Shown here piece by piece: positions 10,279 to 18,614 of a stretch of 19,360 nucleotides of DNA. Origin of the DNA: Gymnopus androsaceus JB14 (lineage: Eukaryota; Basidiomycota; Agaricomycetes; Agaricales; Omphalotaceae); NCBI GenBank assembly GCA_009733575.1, contig ML770111.1:1-19360 (forward strand), given 5' to 3'. The position numbers were made by a program, and so were the translations under genes. The notes under the pieces are model-generated. The model was not told the DNA's origin, ran no database searches, and saw only the letters and a list, made by a program, of their open reading frames with translations. Numbering within the stretch: the stretch's first letter is position 1; each line of letters begins with the position of its first letter.

Positions 10279-11096
10279 GTGTTGATCTGGTGTATAGACC
10301 AAGAAAAGTACTTTTTTTTGACTGGTAAGCTGCCAATTCTTTCTCTTAATGAGTGAACCTAAACTTGTTGGATTTATTTTTGCCGAGTGCTGTTGCTTGC
10401 CACGGCTTCCGAGTGGAAATATTAATTTACAATATATAAGCCTGTTTGTAGTACATTGATCCCCCATCTGTTTGCTTCCCGACTCCCACTACGAGGCTCA
10501 AACGGAATGTACCTGTTTGACTCTGTTTTCTCTCGAGTGACGCCGTACCTGTGTATCCCAACAAAACTCTCATCAGCAAAGCTGGGCTCCTGTGGGCCTC
10601 TGTGAGCTCCTGTGGGATTATTGAACATTTGAGCCAACTGTCAATGCATTTTGACATATTGACAGATGTCATTCTGTCCCACCAACACTATATAAAACCC
10701 AATGCATTGTCATTGCAACCTCCTCAAGTTCCATTTCTTTTTCCAAGTTGATTCTGGTTCACTTTGAACACTCTTGGTAAGTCTCCAATTCATCCAAGTG
10801 GACCAAGCCCTCCACTTCTTTACTGATGTTTTTACATCAGGAAAAGCTTTTTATGCAAACTTAGCATATAAACATAAAAAAATGCTACAAATGTCACAAA
10901 ATAGGCATAAACACAATTTTTATGCAATATTAGGCAAATTGTGTCAGAAATATGTAAAGTTGTCTGATATTATTACATTTTATGCAATAAAAAGGAATAT
11001 TTTTTGGAAAACTACAAGGTCCCTATGAGTACCCAAAATGTCTAGTAACTGGTCATACCAGTGAGAAAGTGGGTTCATGCAGATTGCAGAGGTATA
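10279..11096. other. Non-coding stretch with a TATA-box/promoter-like patch
   Basis: No gene is supported. A TATATAAAA at 10689-10697 is followed by a pyrimidine-rich tract (CATTGCAACCTCCTCAAGTTCC), the usual look of a Pol II core promoter or of an LTR in mushrooms. GGGCTCCTGTGGG and GAGCTCCTGTGGG are close direct repeats near 10585-10616. A TG...CA bordered LTR with a 5-bp duplication could not be delimited. 10840-11010 is very AT-rich and open in one frame only by composition. Confidence 0.3.
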
Positions 11097-11722
11097 CAGT
11101 CATTAACGGGTCCTTTGAACAGCCAAATGTAGTTACATCTTGAAAGGAGCCAGTTTTCAACAAAACATAATATAAACTACATAGGCATGTTCTCCTAGAC
11201 CAGCAGATGGAAAAATATCACTTTCATGACTCAAGAGACTGTGATCTCAAGCTGCCAGAGGACTATCAGTTGAAAATGCTGTTGTCATGCAATTTTGAGT
11301 CCTTTGAACAGCGTGACAATTGCCTAATGCAGCTTATCTTTCCATTAAAAACTGTTACGGCACCCGTTATATGTGTGACTCTTGACTCCCTTGCGAGCTT
11401 TCCTTCTTGTTTCGGAGCATCCTCAACCATGGGGGCTCATATTTTGGGCTAGATATGTGTATATAGGATGGTTAATCATGGGTTTGTAAAAAATATTCAT
11501 CGTTTTAACTGTTTCTATGAAGCTATTTCAATATTTCCACTTTTAGACACAGCAAATGTGTGTTTGCATTTAAACTGGAATTTTCGGAGGTCCTCAGAAC
11601 GATGCAGAATATGTAGTACTTCAATACTACATCAAGTCCGAAGTAAAAATACCCAAAAATGAGGTCTTCCGAGCTGTTTGTATAAAGGACTCACATGTTC
11701 AAAGGACCCGTTAATGACTGTA
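11095..11722. mobile_element. 624-bp MITE (11097-11720), TA target site, Tc1/mariner- or pogo-like ends
   Basis: The left end CAGTCATTAACGGGTCC and the following TTTGAACA (25 bases in all, starting 11097) are repeated exactly, inverted, at the right end (finishing 11720). Both ends abut the dinucleotide TA (11095-11096 and 11721-11722), the target duplication of the Tc1/mariner/pogo superfamily. Inside, GTCCTTTGAACAGC recurs near 11299, a partial internal copy of the end. A perfect small hairpin, ATGTAGTA-CTTCAA-TACTACAT, lies around 11610. No transposase is present, so it is a non-autonomous element. Confidence 0.8.
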
Positions 11723-11868
11723 CTAACTTCAATAGAATCTGAATTGCAACCAAGGGGTCCGAAAAAATTAATTTTGTACCAGGGGTTGGAATTTTTTTTT
11801 CAGCCTCGGCACTGAACCCTCCCTCCCTTCACATGATTTTTTGGGTCATGTGACTGCCCCATAAGGCA

Positions 11869-12212
11869 ACTATGAGTAGTGTTGCGATGGCTTGACTTGG
11901 GATGACAGCATGCCAGCTGCCACACCGAAATTATGTCAACGTATGCTGTGCCATTATATGTCACTTGGTGCGGCATGCTGCCACTCAAGCCGTTTTCACA
12001 CCTGATTAACTACTTTTAGTATACAAAAATTATTAAGATTTTTTTTTGATTTCTCAGAGAATTATTTATAGCTAACTTTAGCTGGCGGTTGCTAGGTCCG
12101 GCGTCGACTGACAGCATGACATGCCAAGCCATGCCGTGTCTATTTTTGGTTGATGCCGTTATAAGTTGTGCCGCGCCGCGCCATGTCATGCCTTCGCAAC
12201 ACTAACTATGAG
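11869..12212. mobile_element. hAT-type MITE (11877-12204) with perfect 8-bp target duplication ACTATGAG
   Basis: The 328-bp element starts TAGTGTTGCGATGGC and ends with GCCTTCGCAACACTA, inverted copies with one mismatch. The octamer ACTATGAG stands directly outside both ends (11869-11876, 12205-12212). This is the hAT pattern. The interior contains repeated GGCATG/CATGCC and GCCGCGCC motifs near both ends, typical subterminal repeats for transposase binding, and an AT-rich middle. It has no coding capacity. Confidence 0.88.
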
Positions 12213-12514
12213 ACACTGATCACCATTTCACCTTACTGTGCTGGTCTTTTGCCCTTTGTACATGCTCTACATAACTAATGAGCCTTTGTAAACTCTTCAC
12301 CTCACTCTGGATGCCATATATCTCAAATTTTATTAGTCAAGGCCAAGAACTGTAAGCACTCATGAAATGACCTAAAAAGGCAATAAAAAGGTATATACTC
12401 ACTCTACACAATGTAGCTGGTCTAAATATACTTTTCAGGCACTTCTTAGGCTTATTTGACTCAATTGGACATTACAAACATGCATTTTGAGGGTCAGTCA
12501 AAAAATAATTTTTG
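12213..12514. other. Gene-free spacer between two hAT-type elements
   Basis: About 300 bp of AT-rich sequence. No open frame of interest, no repeat with matched partner and no RNA gene was seen. Confidence 0.4.
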
Positions 12515-14948
12515 GGCCTCGCTAGTGTATGGTGCGGGTTTGCCGGGTTGGGTCGGTTCTCAACTTGGGTACCCAACAACTTTGGCACCACCCATTGCTT
12601 CTGTTTACATTGAAAGTATATTCTTTAACTAACTACATTGTGGCGGCAAACATTTACTACAAAACTACAATACTTATATAATCAACTGTAAAGTTAAACC
12701 TTCTTATACTCAACCGACATGCTCAAGCACAAGCCCAGCGTGACTGGCAACACCATACAAAATCAAAAGAAAAGAACCATTATCCAGAGTGATGATGGCA
12801 CTGGCACAGATAGTGGTGATGGCAAGCAAGATGCCATTCAACCAACCAACCACAATGGCGATGATGAAATTGTTGATACTACCAAGGCCAAGAACACTAA
12901 GAGGGCAGAGGCCATCACAAAAATAAGTTAGTATGGACATGTTACAAATTATATTGCAATGAAAAGACTTACCATTCAATAGAAAAAGATCTTGCAAAAC
13001 AAAAAGCACCCATATACACCTTTTTTGATGCCAAGCCCGAGTTTGAGTTTGATAGTGAGGGCTCTGTGGAGTACCTTATCTGGGGATGAACACATTGTGG
13101 CTATAAGACACAACAGGGGACAAAAACCAAGGACAAAGGTTCAACTAGTCAGTAAAAAGCTTGTCAAGAAAGTCAAAATATACTTACCATTGAATGACAG
13201 GTAACTTGAGCTCTCATGCATGATGATGTTGGGGAGAAGAAGCAGTCGCCACTGTGAAAGACTCTACTCTAGATAAAGCAGGCACAGCGATCAAAAATTT
13301 GGGGAAAAAAAAGTCAAACATGACTTACTGCAGCTCTCAAAACATTCAAAGGCTGGGCCGAATCATTCTCCATGCACCCTCCAGAAAAAGAAACCACACA
13401 ATACATCTTCATACCTCCTGCATCCTTGTATTCGGCCTGACTTGTTTTAGCATTGTAACTGCACAATGGGTTGCAGAATTGGCATGCCCATTTTGTGTAG
13501 TCCGCAATCACTGCTACCACTGGCTCCAGAAGGAAGGTTGTCCAAAACACTATGTGCCGAGTAAGGAAACAGTTGCGTGGGATGTGAAGAAGATTTATGC
13601 CAAGGCAAAAGAAGAACTGGCAGAAGAATTGCAGGTAAGCATTAAAATTGAATCAGTTGAATTCAGACTTACAACTGATTTCAGGCTGTCCAGTTTCAAA
13701 ATTCTTGGATTGCTCGTCAAATGGATTGGCGGAATATCTGCTTACTGATGAGGAATGGGAGGCAATCAAAGGTCTTGTCTCTGCGCTCAAGGTGTGTTTG
13801 TTTGTTCAGTCATTCATGCTACTAACAGATCATGGCTTCCAGATTCTCAAGGACACTACGACTTTTTTTTCATCTAATGCACCAATCATATCTGCTGTAA
13901 TTCTGCCATGGATGCCATTGATGAGGCTTTTGCAACAGGTATTATTGACAATCAGCTTCTCTCTGAGCCTTCTTGCCACGCCCTCTCCATTGGAAAGAAA
14001 ACACTCAACAAATATTGTATGCTGACTGATGATTTGAATATCTATTGTATGGCAATGGGTGCGTTTTTTTAATTTCTTTTCTAACAGCGAAATGATGTAC
14101 TAGCAATCCCACAGCTCTTCACCCTTCCATGAAGCTTGATTACTTTTGCAATGCTGGGTGGATGGATTCATGGGTTGAGGATGCCATCGCTATTACACAG
14201 TGCCACTGGGAACGGTACAAACCTTCCACCCCTGCTACTACCACATCAATGGTACGTGTTTTGTTTCCTGCCTGATGATTCAATGATCATTGGTTGACAA
14301 TATTTCTAGGGATCAACCTCACAAGTGGTGCACGCTTCTTCCTCAAACTCTTTTGTATCACTCATGTCTAGACATACATGGATTAATGGTGGTACAGGGG
14401 ATGAAACAAAGGATGAACTGGACCAGTATCTTGCAGATGGCTGTGTACCTACGGTGGACCCGCTACATTGGTGGATCATGAATAGGAAGGTGTATCCCAA
14501 CCTTACAAAGTTGGCAATCTCCATACATCTTATTCCAGGTGTGTTATGCATATCGCTTGTTTATTTTCAGATTGTTTCTCATGTTCTTGTTTAGCTTGTT
14601 TGGTTGCTGTTGAATGTACATTTTCCTGTGGTCACATCCTCATCTTGAATGAGGAGTTGATTAATTTTCTGCTTTCGGATGCTAACGACAATGGCAAAGG
14701 AGTTGAATTAGCTGATGATGAGATTTTGTCATAGTAGTATATATATTAGTCTATCTATCTTGAAAATGTAGTATGTTTGTAGTACTGTATAGTCTGTCAG
14801 ACATGCTTGATCCTTTGGGTGAAATTGTAACCCGACCTGACCCGGAGAGACCCGTACCCGGCCAACCAGGTACAGGTATAGCCTTGGGTCCAGGTCAGGT
14901 TGATGTTTGGGGCACCCGACCTGACCCGAGACACACACTAGGCCTCAT
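12515..14948 (+). mobile_element. Formerly autonomous hAT transposon (12523-14940)
   Basis: The 2,418-bp element begins TAGTGTATGGTGCGGG and ends GACCCGAGACACACACTA, so its inverted termini share TAGTGT with the smaller elements at 7241 and 11877. The flanking octamers GGCCTCGC (12515-12522) and GGCCTCAT (14941-14948) agree at six of eight positions, an aged hAT target duplication. Subterminal repeats are visible: CCCGACCTGACCCG occurs at 14831-14844 and 14915-14928, and CGGGT-type motifs cluster at 12535-12556. The interior carries a degenerate transposase gene from about 12719 to 14734. It is therefore a dead full-length copy, though its termini may still be recognised in trans. Confidence 0.85.
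12719..14734 (+). pseudogene. Broken hAT transposase gene (BED finger to hAT dimerisation domain)
   Basis: Coding pieces follow the order of basidiomycete hAT transposases. First comes an N-terminal hydrophilic stretch from ATG 12719. A BED-type zinc-finger region near 13030-13130 follows (APIYTFFDAKPEFEF, then EYLIWG-stop-THCGYK), where TGA replaces the expected first cysteine. Near 13200-13330 is CWGEEAVATVKDSTLDKAGT, preceded by two stops. Near 13480-13630 is FCVVRNH..W, then CPKHYVPSKETVAWDVKKIY. Later pieces are LLTDEEWEAIKGLVSALK, ILKDTTTFFSSNAP, ALSIGKKTLNKYC and MKLDYFCNAGWMDSWVEDAI. The end is the hAT dimerisation signature DPLHWWIMNRKVYPNLTKLA...VAVECTFSCGHIL, then TAG at 14732. At least four introns of about 50 bp are suggested. 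Several in-frame stops and a frameshift near 13905 make it inactive. Dimerisation residues (WW..[NK]...YP.L..A, VE.TFS) are retained. Confidence 0.85.
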
Positions 14949-15528
14949 GATGGACCCACCCTACCTACCCCTGGTACGGGATTTCTTGGCCCAGACCCCT
15001 TCATTGCAACTTAGTTGCCGAAATTTGGATAATTATGCATAATAATGACAACTTTGCAAGTTTGACAAAGGTATTAATTTTTTGAAAGGATCAATCTTGT
15101 ATCTGAAAGTTACATACTACACCTGCCTTCAGCCAAGGATACAACTAAGACACAACATGGCATAAGTAGAATGTGTGTCCGCATTTGATAATGATGTGTT
15201 ATGTCAATCCGGCTAGAAGCTGGAGCCTACCCTACATCAATGTCATCATATCACATGTTCAAGTTGGTTGATTGATCAGACCTTTCTTACTTCAACCACC
15301 ATCTTCCCTCCTTGCCTCTCTTGTGTTTGCGATATTTTTATTGATGCATGCTCTTTCACTCATACCATATTATTTCATGTTTTCAGTGATGCATTGCCAC
15401 ATATTTTAGCTCGTTGAACTCTGCTTTGAGGCTTTGAATGGTGGTACTTGTAAGAATTTTATCTCCAATGCATTTTGTTTTAGTGGCTGATTTTGTTTAG
15501 TAAACATTACCTGGGCTTGGGCAAGCTC
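14949..15528. other. Gene-free stretch right of the hAT element
   Basis: About 580 bp with no supported gene or structured repeat. TA-rich and TC-rich patches alternate. A possible splice acceptor (TTTTGTTTAG) at about 15491-15500 precedes the Ser-rich remnant that follows. Confidence 0.35.
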
Positions 15529-16060
15529 CAGCAGCAGCAGCTCTGTCTCTGTCTCCTCTCCAAACTCTGTTTCCATTTCCAGCTCTTCCATCAACTCCTT
15601 CTCCTACTTCCATCAGCATAGCCGAGGCCATTGCCTCTCTCCAACCAGTTCTAGTGTCGAACTTCCACCATTGCTTCTACTTCCACCTTGATCTCTGTTA
15701 CCTCTTCAACATGTGAGCTGGTAGTTGTGCATGACTACTGAATCACGGCACTGACTGTTTCTTATTTCCAGCTAGTACCGCTTCTGCAGTAGCTACTGGC
15801 TCCTCTTCCTATGGCTGGACTCTCTACCAGTCTTTCACTGGACAGAATCTGATCAACTGCTATACTGCGTAAGCACATCTCCCTCCCGTACCTCACCTGC
15901 CCTATACTCCCTATACCAACACCTCCTCTGGTGCCTCCGACAACAGCAATGTCGCCAACTATGTTGACAACCTCATCTCCGTCAACTCTGATGGCAATGT
16001 AATCATGCATGCAGGTCAACACCATCTTCACCATATCAATTTCATGCATTTCTATTCTAG
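15529..16060 (+). pseudogene. Remnant of a secreted GH16-like beta-glucanase gene
   Basis: Plus-strand pieces resemble fungal glycoside hydrolase family 16 (endo-1,3(4)-beta-glucanase) proteins. Ser/Thr-rich linker sequence (TSTIASTSTLISVTSST, from 15661) continues across a plausible 59-bp intron (15713-15771, GTGAGC..TTTCCAG) into SYGWTLYQSFTGQNLINCYT. A GTAAGC donor follows at 15869, but no clear acceptor is found. Then comes SGASDNSNVANYVDNLISV joined to NSDGNVIMHA (about 15930-16014). The Y-x-L-x-x-S-[FY]-x-G-x-[NS]-F/L start and the V-x-YV..L..V-x-SDG-[NK]-V-I/V-M segment match the N-terminal part of that family. The catalytic E-x-D-x-x-E region is not found, and frames are interrupted upstream (poly-Ser/CAGCAG region), so it is a truncated pseudogene. 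Assignment is by recognition only. Confidence 0.4.
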
Positions 16061-16690
16061 GGCTTTACTATTACCTTTAACCATCCGCTTCCTCTGTAAA
16101 GCTACTGGTAGCGTGTACATGTATACCCACGCTGATATTGTTGTATTACTATACTGATGTATGTAGCAGTACACTGCAGTTGACTATACATGATAATCCT
16201 GCTTTCTCATGGTTGAGCTATAGTATAAGGTTTTTGCGCCATTAAGCATTGTTCATGCAAGTGAATACTAGAGCATAAAAGTGCATGAAATTGTCTAATC
16301 TGGGAAAATAATGCTGTTTTTATTGAGGGACGTGGATAATGGACCTAACTTTGCATACATGATCTGTATAATCTTGCCATGATTGACAAATTTCGCACAT
16401 GTTTTGCATTTTTTTTGACTACTTTTAGTCAATTTCTAGCAACTTTTGCATATGTAGGTTTTCCTGATGTAATGTTTTCAGTATTCTAAGTATTGGCCAT
16501 GTGAAGCCCAAGTAATACTATAGTGTTATTCAAGTACTATTAGTGTTGGCCTTGTATGTAGAGTAGTACAACTGAGAACAATGATATTGTGGTATTTTAT
16601 GATTATTTTGTTTGTGAGTAGTATCAGTAAAACAATTCAAATGTATGGAGTAGAATTGAATGAAGCCCTGATGGACAACATTCCCATGAA
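16061..16690. other. AT-rich gene-free stretch
   Basis: No gene or RNA recognised. Short related tracts such as AGTACTATTAGTGTTGG and AATACTATAGTGTTATTC occur around 16514-16550 but do not form a delimited element. Confidence 0.35.
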
Positions 16691-16810
16691 ATCCACAGTA
16701 ATCCACAGTGATCCACAGCATTCCACAGCATCCCACAGTTCTGTACAGAGGGTACCTTGCTATGGGTGCTGTGGACAGTTCTGTGGGTTCCTCTGTACAG
16801 AACACCCATG
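16691..16810. repeat. 10-bp tandem repeat (WTCCACAGYR) with inverted partner
   Basis: Five direct copies with exactly 10-bp spacing: ATCCACAGTA, ATCCACAGTG, ATCCACAGCA, TTCCACAGCA, TCCCACAGTT (16691-16740). They run into CTGTACAGAGG. After about 25 bp the complementary motifs follow (GTGCTGTGGACAG, TTCTGTGGG, CCTCTGTACAGAAC up to about 16803), so the block as a whole can pair with itself. The 10-base step equals one DNA helical turn. No coding sense is supported. Confidence 0.75.
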
Positions 16811-16895
16811 TTTTGCTGATGCTGTACAGAAGATGGTCTCCAAGGAACCTATAATTTGCAGAGGTGATACAAGAGAGTCCTTAGTGGATGAAGAG

Positions 16896-17225
16896 GATCA
16901 TCAGAAAAAACTGTTTTGGGCCCAGGAGGTTTCAAGGCAACCTGAGGCATCCTAGTTGGCCCAGGAAAAAGGGCAAAACTTTGGACACCTCAGGTATCCT
17001 AGTCATCCTAAGTGTCCTGGAACATCCTGAGACATCCTAGGACATCATGCCCCAGGATACCCTCAGGACATCCCAGGATGTCCTAGGACACCTAGGATGA
17101 CTAGGATACCTGAGGTGTCCAAAGTTTTACCCTTTTTCCTGGGCCAACTAGGATGCCTCAGGTTGCCTAAGAGGCCTAGGAGACCTCAGATCTTCCTGGG
17201 TTCAAAACATTTTTTGGTGATGATC
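16896..17225. repeat. Large hairpin with 84-bp near-perfect arms built of CATCCTAG/CTAGGATG repeats
   Basis: 16935-17018 and 17085-17168 are inverted copies that differ at only two of 84 positions, with a 66-bp loop. Pairing continues, less exactly, outwards to GATCATCA at 16896 and its complement ending 17225, with about 20 extra bases in the right arm. The loop and inner arms are themselves made of TCCTRRGACA-like units at about 10-bp intervals (TCCTGGAACA, TCCTGAGACA, TCCTAGGACA). No protein is encoded and no target duplication was identified. Confidence 0.85.
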
Positions 17226-17286
17226 TGGAAAACATTGAGAAGACTGGAGGTAAATGCAAGAGCTGCAATAGTTAAATATGAGTGGT

Positions 17287-17680
17287 GAACTGTTTAATAA
17301 GTGCTGTTTAGTTAATCTCTTGAAATGATCCTATAATCAGTGTCTTTAAACAGGAACTTGAAAGGTGCATTTTTGTTGTTTAATGGTTTAATTTAATAGT
17401 GACTGAATGGGATTGAATGGGCCATTTAAACAAACCTGTAGCACTGTTTAGTGTGCTGCTGCAAAGGTATGTTTGATTTGTTCAATCCACAGTTGCCAAC
17501 CAACTTATGGTTTGTTTAATAGATTGTTTAATGTCTCAAGTCTTCATCTAATGGCTACCTTCCAACCTCTGTTTAAAGATTCTGTTTAGTCATTACATGA
17601 GGGACTTGTTTAATACACTGTTTAGTGGTTTTATTCTGTTTAATAGAAAATGGTTATGACCTTTCATGTTTAAAGTATAC
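17287..17680. repeat. Dense cluster of TGTTTA[AG] motifs
   Basis: About fourteen copies of TGTTTA (mostly CTGTTTAAT or CTGTTTAGT, two on the opposite strand as TTTAAACA) lie within 400 bp, at irregular spacing of roughly 10-60 bases. There is no open frame. It could be a protein-binding array, a subterminal region of an unrecognised transposon or a decayed satellite. TGTTTA is also the core bound by forkhead factors, but no host gene is adjacent. Confidence 0.6.
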
Positions 17681-17840
17681 TCATACTTTTATAGGGTGCA
17701 CAGTTACTTGTAGTAAACAAGTGCCTCAGAAATTCAAATCTTATGCAATACTGTAATGGATAAGGTCTGAAATAATCCATTTAGCTCAAAACATAGTGTA
17801 CTCTTGCTCAGGAGGGTCTGGGAGCTCCAGGGGCCTGCAT

Positions 17841-18405
17841 TCACACTGCCAATAATTATGCTTCAGTCTGAACTGAAGCATTGTGGGAAATTATTTCAGT
17901 TGCTGCTTGTACTTTTTTTGTTTGGAGCATTATGGAAAATAAATATTTTATAACTAAAGAAGTAAATACACTCAGACCAATTGAAGTTTGAACCATCCAC
18001 AAAAAAGAATGTTTCTCCAAAATGTCATTTTTCAGACAGCAATCAGTTTCAGCTGGACCAAAAATATAGATTACTGAAGCCATCTGAAGTATTTGTTTTT
18101 AGGACTGCTGAAACAGTGACAACTACCATTTCAGCTGACCTCAAATGAAGTACTTCGGCCAGCTTCAGTAGTGTATATTTTTGGTTCAGCTGAAATGAAT
18201 TACTTCATGTCCTGTTTGAAAAATGTTGTTTTGGAAATTCACAGAAAGTCTGAACTTCAAATGGTCCAAATTTATTTCCTTCTGTAGTTCTATAAAATAT
18301 TCATTTTCTGTATTCCTCTGAAATAGTACATCTCCCTTATCCATTGAAATAATTTATATCCCACAATGCTTCAACCAGACTGAACTATAACTATTGGCAA
18401 TGTGA
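17841..18405. mobile_element. 565-bp foldback MITE, no clear target duplication
   Basis: The left end TCACACTGCCAATAATTATG is matched, inverted, by the right end, which reads TCACATTGCCAATAGTTATA on the other strand. Pairing continues inward through TTCAGTCTG, GAAGCATTGTGGGA, AATTATTTCA, AATATTTTATA, TTGAAGTT, TTTCAGCTG and ACCAAAAATATA to a centre near 18125, so nearly the whole unit is one long imperfect palindrome. TTCAGCTGA and GAAGTA motifs recur inside. No coding capacity. The outermost boundary is uncertain by a few bases because the flanks give no matching duplication. Confidence 0.72.
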
Positions 18406-18552
18406 TTGTCATGGATGGGAACGGAACATTATATATATTTAACTCAATGGGAAGGTACGTAAGACACTGGTACATATTCTCAATGGCACCGTGTAATAGT
18501 CCTGTCTGGTAGATCGGCTTTCCTTAATTACCTCTCGATTGCAACCTGCGAG

Positions 18553-18614
18553 ACCGTCTGTAAGGCGATTAGTCTTGGTCAAACATTTTAAATCATCCAC
18601 TGACCAGCGGAATC
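18553..18614 (-). repeat. Vestigial eighth repeat unit and intron downstream of the peptide gene
   Basis: On the minus strand, just after the stop codon of the repeat-peptide gene, GATTCCGCTG is followed by GTCAGT. An intron-like 47-bp segment (18604-18558) with CTAAT and TTACAG comes next, then ACGGTCTCGCAG/GTTGC. This reproduces the end of a normal repeat exon, an intron and the start of the next repeat (GACGG...GCAG/GT) with an internal deletion. It is either a relic of an additional repeat exon or an intron in the 3' UTR. Confidence 0.6.

Noticed and set aside
10585..10760. Solo LTR suggested by TGTGGGATTATTG..TATATAAAA
   Set aside because: No CA end or 5-bp target duplication could be found, so only a promoter-like patch is recorded.
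10774..11028. 84-codon plus-strand frame
   Set aside because: It comes from very AT-rich sequence with Lys/Phe/Tyr bias, starts on a non-ATG codon and has no family resemblance.
15406..15594. Glu-rich minus-strand frame
   Set aside because: It is the antisense of the CAGCAG/TC-rich Ser-coding tract in the GH16-like remnant.
16581..16955. 124-codon plus-strand frame
   Set aside because: It is created by the 10-bp repeats and hairpin arm and shows no domain.
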